Below are positions 13,722-26,500 of a DNA stretch of 64,000 bases, in pieces. Each line of letters starts with the position of its first letter. Within the stretch, counting starts at the first letter, position 1. The notes under the pieces were generated by a model. That model did no database searches and was not told the DNA's origin. It saw only the letters and a list, made by a program, of their open reading frames with translations. The position numbers and the translations under genes are program-made. Origin of the DNA: Sphagnum magellanicum. Its lineage: Eukaryota > Streptophyta > Sphagnopsida > Sphagnales > Sphagnaceae. Where the stretch lies: the NCBI GenBank assembly GCA_021904315.1, contig CM038910.1, positions 16,244,001 to 16,308,000 on the forward strand, written 5' to 3'.

Positions 13722-13728
13722 TATATAT
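13722..13728 (+). promoter_or_regulatory. Candidate TATA element upstream of the CpG-rich gene
   Basis: TATATAT within a degenerate TGTA/TATG-rich stretch (about 13600-13760), immediately before base composition switches abruptly to GC/CpG-rich at about 13770. The position would suit a transcript starting near 13755-13765. Weak evidence, because the surrounding DNA is itself TA-rich. Confidence 0.25.
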
Positions 13729-13769
13729 CTATGTATGTATTTTGTATGTATGTATGGGTACATTCAAAG

Positions 13770-14311
13770 GTGCGCGGGGGAGGGAAGAAGGCAACCGCCG
13801 CCGTCGTCATCGTCCTCGCGAGATGTAACAACGATCGCAGGTGCTGCTCCCGCGCGCAATTCGCTGTTGCACGCAGTCGCTAGGCTTGGAGTTCGCCTTC
13901 TGGAAATTGGGTTGTGTTCGGAAGGGTTATTGTCTATGTTTGTTTTTTCTTTGGTGAGTTTCTTTCTTTGTTGAGCAAAGAAGGTGGAAGAAGAAGATCC
14001 GGCAACAATCCAATACCAAAAACCCATAGCAGTATCGCTCGGTGTCGCACAACTGCTGCTGCTGAATGTAGATTCTCGCAGAAATGCTGAGATTCTTGCC
14101 TTCTTTACCCCCAAAGTCTCAATCCGAAGTGATAGAGAATTTGAAGGGGTTGCCGAGTTCGTTCCAGAGTTTTGGGTTTGTGGAATTCTTCTTCGTTCGG
14201 GTTCCACCAAAGCTTTGAAATCAGTGATGGGTTGTGCACAATAGGGGGGGGGGGAAACACGGACTAGGGTTCTTCTTCTTCCTCCCCTGTGACTGCAAAT
14301 ATTTTGAAGGC
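13770..14311 (+). other. CpG-rich island, likely 5' leader of the 258-aa gene
   Basis: A sudden run of CG-containing sequence (CCGCCGCCGTCGTC-type and CGCGCGC) in an otherwise AT-rich window. It contains open frames on both strands but those start at GTG or TTG, and none begins with a convincing ATG. Best read as promoter/leader DNA of the plus-strand gene that follows. Confidence 0.45.
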
Positions 14312-15088
14312 ATGATGGAGGAGGAGGAGGAGCACCTTGCAGCAGCAGCAGCAGCAGGAACTTGCCGTGCGGAGTCCGAGTCGTCGCCGCACCACCAGGA
14401 GGTCCGAGAGGGTATTATTGGAGGACACTACTACTGGTCGTCTGAAGAGCTTCTCTTCCAAGAACTCGTCACCCAGTTGCTACTGAGCAGCAGCATCAAG
14501 CAGCAGCAGCAGTTGCAAGGGAATAATGATTCTCCTCCTCCTCCTCCTCGGTTGGGTTCAGGTGAGCTGGTGCAATTGCGCAAGCTGTTTCAAGAAACAA
14601 CCAGAACCACCAGGTTGTTCAAGCTCCTGGACGTGCAGGTGCAGGAGGTGAAGGACTTGGAAGCGGAGATGCGAGAGTTGAAGTTGCAAGGGACGACGAC
14701 GGAGGGAAGAGGAGGAGAAGGAGGACACACCACCACCCAGACAAAGGCATGGAATGGAAGCCTGATGATGATGATGCGGTACTCGGAAGACGAAGAAGTA
14801 GAAGACACTGCTGTCGAAGACGATGTTGTGGTGGGTGGTGCAAAAGACCTGGAAACTAAGATGATGCAACTCGGCGACATGGAGCTGGAACAACAACACG
14901 GGGATGATACTAGACTGGAAGAAGCTGCTGCTGCTGAGTCTCAAAAGCAGCAGCAGCACAACAGCGGTAAACGACGCACTTGCTTCGGTGTTGCAATCTC
15001 CAAGTTCGACGTTAAGAAAAGTAGGCTTGATCATCTCCCCAGTTTCACAAAACCAAAACCCATTCTCAAAGAAGAAGAAGCCCAATGA
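14312..15088 (+). CDS. Unrecognised 258-aa acidic, coiled-coil-like protein
   Basis: Single-exon frame from ATG 14312 (a second ATG follows at once) to TGA 15086-15088. The frame is closed upstream by TGA at 14225-14227, so 14312 is the first in-frame ATG. Seen in the protein: Met-Glu-rich start with a run of Ala (2-15), Gln runs near 64-69 and 212-215, Pro run 75-79, a helical heptad-like segment rich in Leu/Glu/Lys at about 84-126, acidic stretches at 158-171 and 186-205, and a basic C-terminal part with GKRRT near 219-223 that could be a nuclear signal. I recognise no family. Support for a real gene: codon-like composition over 777 nt, a CpG-rich leader, a TATA-like site at 13722 and a 3' flank with a long (TC)n tract. 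Against: many triplet repeats, which can hold open frames by chance. A 5-codon upstream frame (14227-14244) precedes it. Confidence 0.55.
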   Translation: MMEEEEEHLAAAAAAGTCRAESESSPHHQEVREGIIGGHYYWSSEELLFQELVTQLLLSSSIKQQQQLQGNNDSPPPPPRLGSGELVQLRKLFQETTRTTRLFKLLDVQVQEVKDLEAEMRELKLQGTTTEGRGGEGGHTTTQTKAWNGSLMMMMRYSEDEEVEDTAVEDDVVVGGAKDLETKMMQLGDMELEQQHGDDTRLEEAAAAESQKQQQHNSGKRRTCFGVAISKFDVKKSRLDHLPSFTKPKPILKEEEAQ

Positions 15089-15105
15089 AGAGCTTTCCAC
15101 ACACC

Positions 15106-15110
<5 letters not shown>

Positions 15111-15149
<39 letters not shown>
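15111..15149. repeat. (TC)n microsatellite in the 3' flank of the 258-aa gene
   Basis: Thirty-nine bases of pure TC, 22 bases after the stop codon. It creates long shadow frames of Ser/Leu or Arg/Glu on either strand, which I do not annotate as genes. Confidence 0.92.
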
Positions 15150-15156
<7 letters not shown>

Positions 15157-15483
15157 CATTCCACAGTCTCTGAGAAAACCCTAAAAAGGGCCCTAAATTC
15201 ATGGAATTCTGCTGCTTCCCTGCAATTCCATAGATACGCTTGTTTGCTGCTGCTTCTTCTTCTCTGCAATTCTATACATATGGCTTCTTCCGCATGTAAT
15301 TCTTCTCTTTGGAGCAAGTGCTTTTGTCTCTCTAGAAAAAGGGCCCGAGCAGTCCTATTCCTATTGCTGCAATCAAATCTCCCATCGTTGGTGGCTGTTT
15401 GTTGTGCTAGAGTTTTTTTGTGACAGATACCAACCAGCCGAGTGATGGGTATCTCTCTGGTCTGGCTGGAAACTGACACAGAA

Positions 15484-15691
15484 AGAGCTTGAATCCTTCC
15501 TTCCTTGTCTGTTTTGGTTTTTGTCCCGTTTTTGCCATGTTTCTTTCTTTCTGCCCTTTAGGATTTCAATCCCTTTGTCCATTTGTTGGTCTTGTTCTTT
15601 GCCATGTTTCTTTCTTTCTGCCCATTAGAACTTGAATCCCTTTCTCCATTTGTTTTGTCCCTTCTTTCCATGTCTCTTTCTGCCCATGCAG
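15484..15691 (+). repeat. 67-bp tandem repeat, pyrimidine-rich
   Basis: Copies beginning with TTTGCCATGTTTCTTTC occur at 15531 and 15598, with a shortened third copy starting near 15666 and a diverged partial copy before 15531. Period 67. It lies in the non-coding stretch downstream of the 258-aa gene (15089-16260), in which I see no other gene. Confidence 0.75.
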
Positions 15692-16260
15692 AGGGTTATC
15701 CTCTTAAGAACCCCAGAAACCATAAATTTTGTTGCTGGACCTGAATTTCTTTGTTTCATTCTTGAGAATGGGTCTCCTCTGTACTCAGTCCAGAAATTAC
15801 TACTCTCCCTAAGCTTTTTTTTTTCTCCTCTGACAGTGTTTTGCTCAACCCCTTCTAAAGCTTACCCTAGAGAAGACCCAGAAGAAGAACTGTCTCTCTG
15901 TTTTGCTGAGACCCATCTGATAAGAACCCAAGTGCATCATCTGTCCTTTTGTTGCTGTCTAATTTCATCCTATCTCCATTCTTTTTTGCCTCCAGCAAAA
16001 ATTTGTACAACAAATCAGCCTCTAGAGCTGGCAGTGAATCCTCATTAATTTTCTCAAAAACTTCCAGTCTGGCAGTAGTAGTACAATGATTTTTGTTGTT
16101 GTTGTTGAGAATTCGTTTCAACAAGTATCCCCAGAAAATGCCAAGTTCACAATCCTGCCAAGTTCTTTCAACTCTGGCAATGGAAGAAGAAGCATACCTA
16201 GTTAGTGGTGGTGGTGGTGTATGGGTGCCATGCATGTAGTAGTACTAGTGTTTGTAACAT

Positions 16261-17085
16261 AGTGAAAACATTTTGAAGCTTGACTTTTTGAGAGAATAAA
16301 AGGGGCAGACGACAACACAAGATGATGCAGTGGAAAACATAGGATGATGTGAAAGAGTCAGTCAGAGGGTTCCAGTATCAAGAGCATGTAGGAAGCCATA
16401 AGCAATCTGTACAATACCAAAATTTTGAGCTAAAATCAAATGTTCTGTGAAGAAGAGTTAAATCCAGGTGTGGGTTTGAGGCAGCACAGTTTGTGGCATA
16501 TAAAGTGAATGGGTTGCTGTTTGAAAGTGTTCATCAAGCTGATGGATCTTTGAACAATCTATAAGATCTATATTGTCTATAAGATCCTACGTTTTCAGGA
16601 TTTTCTGAAAATATTTAGATGTATTTGTAGATGTATTTCCAAGTATTTATATGTGGGTGTTTGGATGGAGCTGTTCTTTGTTATTACCTTGACAATCATC
16701 TGTGCTAAACCAATCAAACATATCTGCAGTACCTTGTGATGTTATGTCTTCTTGTGATGCTACCACTTTATACAGGGACCATAGCTTCTGTTGTAGATCA
16801 AAGATCCATTTTCTGTAGAGTGTGCTGGCTGAGAAATTAGTACATAATAGTAGTAGTACTTGATCTTTGATGCAGGATTATGAGATTGTGAAGATCAGCA
16901 GATTTTACTCGCATATTTTACAGAGAGCAACAATCAATGACGGGACAGAAAACTTCGAGGGGGTTGGATCTTCACTAACTAAGACGAGGAGGAAATTAAT
17001 TTGTTTTTTCCAAAGGTTCTGTGATGGATGATCAGTTCCCAGTTTTGCAGAAGAATGCAGTCATAGAAGAAGAGAATCAGCTATC
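16261..17085. other. Flank between the 258-aa gene and the P450 pseudogene
   Basis: Moderate GC, short frames only. It should include the former 3' untranslated region of the P450 pseudogene (minus strand). No other signal recognised. Confidence 0.35.
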
Positions 17086-19117
17086 TCAGCAGGCACTGGG
17101 TGGTGGGTCAGATTTGATACGCTTGTGGACATTTATTTGAAGTCCCTTGCTCAGCTTCGGCAATGGGAAGTAGGACTCCACATCTCCACCACAGAGCTCC
17201 CACTGGAATTTAGTAACAAGGTGGTGAAGGAAGACTGAAATCTCCAACCATGCCAGATCTGCCCCCAGGCACAGTCGTGCACCTCCTCCAAACCCAAAGA
17301 AGGGAAGTCTGTTGGCTGGATTGAGGTTCTGTTGCAAAGTAGAGAAACAACTTTAGTTCAGTCCAAGTGCAATGGAGTTACAAGAGTGGCAGCACAACAG
17401 AGAACAGAACTTCATGACTCTCTGAAGTATTCAAGCATGGATCTTCTCCCTCTCTAATTTGGCAATCCTTTTTTCTGTCAGTGGAATGATACTTCTAGTC
17501 GATCCTCTGTGCTGTGCTGTGTAAATTTCTTCTTATGGGTTGGCAGAAACTGTGATGCACCTGTCCATGGTGCCAGGGATCGAATTGTTTTGGGTTTTCA
17601 TAATTGGCAGGATCATGCTGGGCTTCTCAAATTGCACAAATCACTTTCCACCCTTTGGGAGCTACATATCCTGAAGAAAAACCAACAACAACAAGCCAGC
17701 TGGTAAGTCAATACAGATGCTGCCAGCTTCCTGAAGCTCATGGGTACATAACTTTGAGCAAACCCAAAGCTTTTATTCATACCAAATTTCCTTCCTGCAT
17801 GTGATAAGTAAGAGCTGGATATGCAATCACAGTTTTTCGTAGTGCTTTTCATGGGTCAAAAGCAAAAGTGCAGCAGTGATTGGTTGTGGCATGCCAATTT
17901 CTCCATCCCTGCTTTGCAGATAGTAATAACAAAAGTGAGAACCAAAAACCTGAAAAGGAGGGAAACAGAGATTCATTACCTTGCATTGGTACATCATCTT
18001 TAGTCTCACACTATAGAAGACCAATTGGGTTGCAGTCTTATTGCCTCTGTTGTAACCTGCAATTTTGAAACGCACACCAGAGCTTCATATTCTTCTTGAC
18101 TCGTGGTCTCTGCGGCAGACTGCATACTTTGACAAGGGTGCCAGGTAGCCAACATTGATACTTTTGCAAACAGTAAAAACTGTGCCTGATTTTTGGATGG
18201 TATATGGAATGGTGGGTTTCCAGTTTGTGAGAGTGAAATGGGAGAGAGCAGCACCTGAGGACTTACATGCTGTATGAGGTCATTTTCCTGAAGTCATCCC
18301 ATGTAAGACCTGATACTGTGTCCTTGTCTTTGGATTCTCGAATCACATTGCGCTCCGCCTGGACATTTGATGATCTTCATTGAGGTTGGTTTCTAATGGC
18401 AGATTGTGTTTTGACAGATTGCATTAAACTATGTGGTGAATTTTCTTTACAATGATGCAAGCTGATGATGAGCAAAAAGGAGGAGCAGCAAGTCAGCTTT
18501 TCTTTTTCTTTGGGTACCTGGAGTGCAGCCAAGACCTCTGGATTCTCAGAGATGTACTTGACAGCAAACAGCATAGTGCTTGCTGTCATCTCATGACCAG
18601 CAAACATCACTGCAAGGACATGACAACAGGTTTGTTCCAGCAATCTTGCCTCTGTGGTGCCTGGCAGATTCTTGTGTCGCATGTGCTCCATGTAGTCAGC
18701 ATATTGGTCTTCGTCATTCTCAGGCCTTGGCTTGCTGACCACTTCTCATTCAAGTGTCTCCACAATCCTTGTTGTTGCCTGCAAAAAAGATACACACACA
18801 CACAAGATTTCAATATATCTGCGTCATGATGATTATAAAGACAGCTCCTCCACAGCTGCAGAATGGATTGATGCTCCTGAACAATTCTTCATGTCTGTAG
18901 AAGTGTGTACCACTTACCTGCAAGGCCTGCAAGGCCTGCAAGGATTTGGTTCCAGGAAGCTTGATAGGCATGGAAAACAGTCCCTCGCTCATGATGTAAA
19001 AGTCTTGTTTCAAGCTCTCATTCACAGGTCCAGGTTGTAGTCGTGATCTCAGAAGAAATTGTGTGATTGCATTGAAAGCCAACTGCCAAGTGATTTGATC
19101 AGCTTGGGCATAAGTAT

Positions 19118-19187
<70 letters not shown>

Positions 19188-20244
19188 GATTCTTGATTGA
19201 TTAATTGATGCATCAATTCTGTGCACAAAAAACCAGGAAGAATGATGCTCTCTAGATGTTGAGCTTTATCAACAGTTAGTTTCTTGATGCTGCACTGAAG
19301 AGGAGGTTCTAAGGAGCTAGAATGATTGTATTACAATTGGGTCGTTTGAAATCTCCAAGTGTTGGTGAGCTGCTGCAGGCGAAGTTTAATATGTTTAGTA
19401 AAAGCTGTACTCACTCTCTTGGTTTCTTCTTGAACATTGATGAGTCCTTTGGTTTCCCAGGAATTGAAGCAAACAAGGACAAGCTACTCAAAGAGGAAGA
19501 CTTGGGCTCAGAGAAGCTCAGTCCGTAAGCTGTTGTTAATGAACCTTCTGGCACTCTTCCACAAGTCCCCAACCACATTCAGAGCTGCAAGCTCTTCAAA
19601 GACTTTCCTGAAGAACTTGGGATAACGTGTGATGAAGAGTCTGCCTTCTTGTGTGAGCACCCACTTGATCATTTCAGGTTTGGTTGGGATGGTGCAGAAG
19701 GCACCCAACAGATTTGACTTGTACAAGTCTCCATACCTGCAGGTGCACAGGCAGGCAAGCAGCAGGATCAAAACTGAAGTTTAGCATTTCAACATCCAAT
19801 GATCGAGTGTACTACTACATGACATCAATTCTTGAACAAGTCTAGCAGAGAGAGAGCTATAATCAGACACAAATTCTGATGTAAAGGGAAGTTGAACTTG
19901 ATCAATCTTAGAGAGGGGGGGATTGGGAAGCTAAGCTCTTTTGCTCTTTCATGAATGTTGGGTTGGCAATACTCATGCTCTTTATGTACTGCAAAGTCTC
20001 ACCCACAACAGGCAGACCCAATGAACCTGGAGGCAACAGGAATCCAAGTTTGTTCTTGCTCTGCTGCTGCTGCTGCTGCTTGCTTGCTTGCTTGCTCTCC
20101 ACAGCAACAAAACCAAAAGGAAGGAACCCAGTAAACATATGAGCAAACTGTGGAGACTTGCAGCAGCAGCAGCAGCAGCAGCAGCTCCTGCTCTCCATGG
20201 GAAGAAGTTGATGTTTCCACACTCAGTACAAATGCTTCTTCCAT
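17086..20244 (-). pseudogene. Cytochrome P450 pseudogene, paralogue of the 33.4-36.4 kb gene
   Basis: Seen: the same exon layout as the intact gene: exon 1 about 20244-19935, then 19736-19415, 19082-18918, 18778-18518, 18358-18267, 18056-17980, 17670-17561 and 17328-17086. Exons 2, 4 and 7 have identical lengths in both copies (322, 261, 110 nt). Disabling changes: in-frame stops TGA 19508-19510, TAG 19484-19486, TGA 18746-18748 and TGA 17627-17629; a 1-nt loss in exon 5; a 2-nt loss in exon 6; no GT donor after exon 1, where reading on meets TAA. Start codon, anchor and proline hinge lie in three different frames. The I-helix reads AGHEMT and the PxRx Arg is His, yet the haem loop FGGGARLCLG keeps its Cys. 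Over 71 aligned residues of exon 8, 54 are identical by hand count. Exon 3 gained 9 nt by repeat of a Gln-Ala-Leu unit. A tandem duplicate that has died. Confidence 0.92.
19121..19182. repeat. (TC)n microsatellite in pseudogene intron 2
   Basis: About 31 uninterrupted TC units between the remains of exons 3 and 2 of the P450 pseudogene. The long pure tract suggests it is young compared with the coding decay around it. Confidence 0.92.
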
Positions 20245-20599
20245 GGGTACTTGACAATTTTGCTCACCCATTTGCCCTTACGGTGGGAACTTTATTTGGT
20301 TGTTCTTGTTCTTCTTCACAAGAGAGAATCTGCCACTGGGTTTGGTTTCCTGAGCTGTAGACTGGTTTGTCAAACTGCTGCAATTTACCAGGAGCTGCAC
20401 AGAATTGTTACAATTACAAGCTTGCCATGTTTGCAGCCCAAACTTGTTTTAAATATGCTACCAGACTCCACAATGCTCCCTTTGCAGGTCAAAAGGAGAA
20501 GAGGCAGGGACGAAGGAAGGAAGGAGAGGCAGGGAGGGAGGGAAAGGAAGAGAAGGAAGAAGAACATGAAAAACATTTGAGAAACATGTAAGAAAATTA

Positions 20600-23500
20600 T
20601 TACAAAATTTTATTTTTTTTCAAAATTGATTAATCTATTTTTTTATAACTAGTTTTTTAAAATTATTGTTTGTTTTCTTGCTCTTTTAATCAAAGTTTTT
20701 ACAGAGGGTTTTTTTTATTGGTGCAAAATTTTGTCAAAATGCAAGAGAAAAAATAAAATTAGAATGGAACATTTTGGAACAATATTTGCATGCTCCCTTT
20801 TTTTTTGTAATTGCCAAATTTCAAAAAGGATTTTTTTTTTTTTTTGGGTGGAATTTTTTTTCCACCACATTTGGACTCTGATTTTAAATTGGGTACCATT
20901 TTTCAAACTGGTTTTTTATACTATTTGGACAGGTTCTAAAAATTCATCACAATTTAATGCAAAATCCCTCTTGAGATGCTAGCCATTGACACAACATCAG
21001 AAATTGAAATATATATTAGATATTATAAATATATGGCAAAATACTATGGCAATATATATATGTATTTTGGCGGATTTGACACATGTGTCCCACACAATTA
21101 ATTAATTTTTAATATTTCATTTCCAAATTTTATTTTATTTTTAAATCTCTAAAACATTTCAAAAGATTTTTCATTTTCCTTCACAAAACTTTGAGAAAAG
21201 TTTTTAGTTTTAGTTGTTCTTTTCCTTTTCTTTTCTTTTCTTTTCTTTTTTGAAGATTTTTGCATTTCTAAAAATAATATAATTTGTGCCCAAAGCTACC
21301 CAATAATATTTCCATAGCTCGGATCCGCGGGTATCAAACCAGTAGAGTGTGCCATGGTGCTTCACCCTTTCAACAGTTTCAAGCATTTTTCCTTTGGTTT
21401 TGGTGTTTGGGGGGGGGGGGGTAAGTAATATGGCTAAATTGGGGAGCTATAAATCACTAAAAAAATTATTCCATTAGTTTTGGACTTTCCACAAATTTTC
21501 CAGCCAAAACCAACTTTGTGTATAAATTGTTCTTTACAATATGGCCATAAAGTTCAGCATTTATTAGTACTTGGGGCAGATTGAAAAGATTTTTTTTTTT
21601 TTTTTTCTATTTCAGCCTTGACTCCTAATGTAAAGCACAAGTTGGGGCTGATTTCAACTTTTGCACCAATAGGAATGCTCGATTTGAAGTTGAACTGAAA
21701 AAATTTATGATACCATTGGGTATATGTAAGATATACCCGCACAATTAGGGTTTTAAAAAAAATTTAAAGTAAAATTCTATTGTATTTGAATTGTACTAAC
21801 CTAATAGTTTCAAAGTGTGAACATTTTTTTTAAAATTCTTACTAAATAATAAATTAAAAGTAGATACTCGTGTTTTTACCCTAACCCTGTGTATATGATA
21901 GGGATTTATTTACCTGCACCCTACCCATCTACCAAAAATTATAATGTTTTATACCCAGAACCTAACATGACGACAAAAAATCGATCCTAATATACCCTTG
22001 AGTGAGTATATATTGAAACACACACAACACCAGTGTTAGGGTTTAGGGTTTTATTCTCAAACCCACTCAACACTAGGCTCTTATTCTCAAAATACCCCAC
22101 CAGGCAGGGTCTTTGTAAAAACACATTCTATGTGACACCAGGTATCAAAGGAAAAAGTGGGGAAAAAAAAAAGACGCAACAATTATGCTCTATAAGCGTT
22201 ACCTCTAAATACACTACAAACTCTTTGTAGGTCATCACGATTATTGAAAAGTCCTCAAGAGAGAGTGCACACAAAAATAGATCTATGTACTAAATTTTGT
22301 CATTACATGTCGTATTAATAATTTTCTTAATGCACATTTCAAATAGGGTTTTTTTATTTCAATTTTATGGCAAATGCACAAGAAGATTTAGCCAAATTTG
22401 TTTATAGACCAAAGATGAAAGTAATTTTTTCTTTTAAGAATCCTTTTATATTTTGGCTACTTGTTTAGGGTGATTTTTTCACAAAAATCTTTGTATGTGT
22501 CGGAATCATTTTTTTTTTCAAGTCAAATTAATGAAAAAAATTACCACCACCACGGCCCTCCCCCCAAAGAATACTATTCATCCAAATCTTCACTATTTGA
22601 ATGGGCAAAGCTCAAACTTCTAGAGGATTTTATTCTCCCCAATTTTCCATTCCTGATTTAGTCATGAATTGGAAATTCTCCTTTTGGGCTAGAATTGAGA
22701 ACTTCAAGTAACATGTGCACTCTTGGTTTCATTAAGCTCAATCTCTGTACTCCCCCAACTTCATCACCTACTTTGTTTTGTCATGTCATTCGTGGATATG
22801 AAGTTCATCCATGAACATCAACATTTCATCCATAAAATACTCCGAAGACTTATATCCCTCTATTCAATTTCCATTGCTTTTGTATATCACTAGCATCAAG
22901 ATCTAAGATGTGTGACCAAATATCTCATTTGGTACTTTCTTCTTATACAAAGATCAAAGGAACCATTAATCGAGAAGTTAGGCCAATTTTTTAGCCAAGG
23001 GACTATTATGCTTAACCCATTTTCAAATGTCAAGTTTGTATAGATTTGATTTAGAGAATTTGGGGTAGAGTGATTGCCACTAAAACCAAAGCTAGGAAAC
23101 ATTTTGATAGTCTATACATAGAAATATTCATCTTGAAACCATTGTCACAAGAGATGTAAAACATGTGAAAGGTGCCAAAACCTTCGGTGTTAGTACAAGG
23201 AGGATGTTGCAAGTTTGAAATTGTATATAGAAATGCTAGGGGTTTGTGCACCCCTAAATACAAAATATATATATATCAAAAAAATTTGTCTTAAAAACTG
23301 AAAATTCTTTGTTAAAAAGTTGTTGTAATTTGCATTTGCTCTGTGCAACATTTAAATACAATTCAATAAAGAAAATATTTAAAGCAATTTAAAGGCACCA
23401 ATTTGAACAATTCATTCATCATATTTGTTTTCTTCACACCTAAATAAAAGCTTATGAGGCTATTACAACATTTAAGTGCAAGTTTATTATACCAAACTCC

Positions 23501-26500
23501 TCAAAACAAATCAAAGTTCTCATCTTAACAATCTCATTGCTCACATAAGCCTTTTTGAGCCTTAAACACATGTCTATTCACACACATTGTACATTTGAAT
23601 ATATTTCCTACCCTAATCTTATAACCCTCAACAACATATAGACAAGGTTAGTCATTCTTGCATGAGTATTTCTTATTTGGGTGTACAAGAGCCCAATACA
23701 ACATACTTAACTATCAAGCAATCTCAAAGATTTTTAAAATTATAGGTCTAACGTGTTGTTATTAGGTGGCGGATTTGAAAGTTGGGTTCATAGTGACATA
23801 TGAACACACTAATACCCAAATTACATTGGTACTCACAACGAAAGGCAAGACAATTTTGGTCACAACAACCTAGCAAACATCAAAATTAAGTTTGTTATAA
23901 GACCCCATTCCATGACTATTTAATCCTAGGACAATTAACTCATGGAAATCTATTGTTGATATTAAGACTACAAACAAGCTAAATAGTACGATTAAACATT
24001 AAAAGAATATTTAATTTTTTTCTCAAGCTTTGTCATTAGAAGAATTGAAATACATGTATTTAACAACTTTTTCAGATACCACACACAATTCTCACACAAA
24101 AACATGCCATATAAGAGTATGTTGATTGTTTCATACTCAACTTGATACTTAAATACTTTTAATACATTCCTTTAACAAAGTTGTTTGTCAAATGTATTGA
24201 TCATACCTTAAACTCTAAACTCTACCCATTTATTGAATTAATGAGGTTGTATTAGGCAACCATCGAATGTCAAGCTACCATTCACATACTTAAATAAATA
24301 AGTAATGCATCTTGTCAATGTCTTGGATAGTATGAAGTATAAAACGTAGATGAGATTCATTGTATCATAATTATGCACCCTTCATGTGTGAAGTTAGGTA
24401 GGCTAGAATAGATGTGTACCTTTTGTCAAATGGCTCCATCAAATGTTATGCAACACATGATGAGGTGATTGCAGGTTATCATGGTTCATTTTTGGTGAAT
24501 AAAACATTTCATAAAAGTTCATTCAATGGTGCTAAAATGGTAGTTTACTATGGTGTTATTGGTGAAGTGGGGGATTACCTGATTTTAATGAACTAAATAA
24601 AGTCCATGTAAACAAAAGTTCAATAAATTTTTCCTTAGCATATATGTCAAGAAAAATTAAAATCCAACAAAAAAAATTATGATATGAACTTTTGGAAATA
24701 AGGCCCATTTTAGGCCATTCAAAATTCATAAATTTTAAAAACAATTAAACAGAAATATATATATATATGTTAGTTAAGTACCAACAAGATGTTGTGAATA
24801 AAAATGATAGGTAAAAATGCATTAATATAGAAATGCAATTACAAAATTAGTCCATAAGATTGGATTAAAGCTCATTACATTACATCGATGGATATTTTTT
24901 ACAATTTAATTTTTTTAAAAATTCAAGTTGACAATCTTAATGCAATTGTAAATTTGGCACATTATGATTTTATGGCATGTCAATGCATTACACTTAGCAA
25001 AAATTGCATTGTGATGCAAAAAGGAATCACCATAATTTGTAATCCACCCAACAATGATTGGCAATAGTTTTATCAATGTATGTCATTCAAATTTGAGGAA
25101 TAATCATAGATGCCACCATGATTTCATTGTGCTGGCATCATATTTAATTACACATACAATCATCATTAGTTTTTTTTTTTTTAAATGATTATTTATCCAT
25201 TTTGGCCTTTTGTGATTGTTTTTATCAAATGAATCAAGAGGCATACTCATTGCTTTCATTCTTTCCTCTTTCCTTTTTTGCACTTTTAGTCATTGCTCTC
25301 CATTTGCTTTATCATGGATTCTCTATTCACTTCTCTCACTTGTTCTCTTGTGTTTTACTTTTCTTACTTTATGTTTTGTTGTGAAAACTTTGGTGTAACT
25401 TGGTCTTGTGTTTTCTACTACTAGGCATAGTGTTTTCACTATTTCATGTTGTGTTTCTACTTGTTACATTTTGATTTTGTAATGAAAATATATTGTCAAT
25501 GTTGTCTCTTTTCCATTGCAACATCAATGATGATGTTACTTGTTACCTCAACATTGTCAAAGCTGCACTTTAAGTTGCATCATTTTAGTTGGTGTTTGGT
25601 TTTAATGTTATTATTTTACTAGAGGAAAGTCAAGGATTAATGATTGGCTTTGGAACTATTAATTAGTTGTAATAAAAAATTTTGATTAAAGTTTAAGTAA
25701 TAACAAATATAAGTTGCAATCATGACCAATTGCAAGCTAATTGACAAGTTGTTGAATGAACTTTTTGACTGTCCTTTATATATACATCCATGATACATGC
25801 ATATATTATCGAAACCCTAGCCTTCAACTCACAACCAATCCTAACCTTTAGTTTGTGACCAAGGCTAGGGCATGAAAATGGGAATAGGTTAGGAGAGTGC
25901 CTGGGATTCAAACACACTTCCACAATTGTGAAAAAATGTAAGGAAAACAATCCTAAACACTTCTAAATGAAAACCACTTTGAAAGTTATAATTGAACATG
26001 AATTGTAAATCTTTGGGACAAAAATGTGAATAGTAAATATAATCCAAATTGGCTTTCAATATATCATTGGAAAGTTTTTGAAGCATAAACTTCAAAAGTG
26101 GGTTGGCATTCTCCATTGGAATTGTGAGGTAGTTAAAGGTAAAGCATAGTTAGGTGGTTCACTTTTGACATTTTGAAAATTTCACATCTTACACTAGCTA
26201 CAATTTTTGCAATTGGGTGAAAGCACACTACAAAACCACTTTAGGCAAGAAAATGTACTCTTTTCTAGGTATATTTTGCTTTATTTTGGGTGCAATTTTT
26301 CTTTGATTTCATCTAGCATTTTGATGAACATATAAAATGGATTTTGATACAAAAGCTTCCAACATAGATCTTGTCATTTTTCAGATGAAAATAATTTTCA
26401 ACAAATTGTTTTTTTTCAACACACTTCTGTTCATTTGAATGAAAAACTTGTCTAAATGCTTTTTGTGAAATCACATGAGTCAAACTTTTCAATTGTAATT

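Noticed and set aside
13764-14210. 148-codon minus-strand frame across the CpG island
   Set aside because: It starts at TTG and overlaps the probable leader of the plus-strand gene; Ser/Arg/Asp runs come from the triplet-rich CpG DNA.
13984-14244. Plus-strand 86-codon frame just before the 258-aa frame
   Set aside because: It starts at GTG and ends at TAG; no ATG start, so kept as leader DNA.
15066-15479. Arg-Glu / Ser-Leu repeat frames around the (TC)n tract
   Set aside because: Dinucleotide repeats leave all frames open; the composition is entirely explained by the microsatellite.
15867-16235. Minus-strand 122-codon ATG frame beside the 258-aa gene
   Set aside because: It lies in pyrimidine-rich DNA downstream of a plus-strand gene, shows no domain and begins in a (GTG)n tract; most likely a shadow.
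17086-17337. Treating the last P450 exon at 17 kb as part of a working gene
   Set aside because: The haem motif is intact, but upstream exons carry four in-frame stops, two frameshifts and a lost donor.
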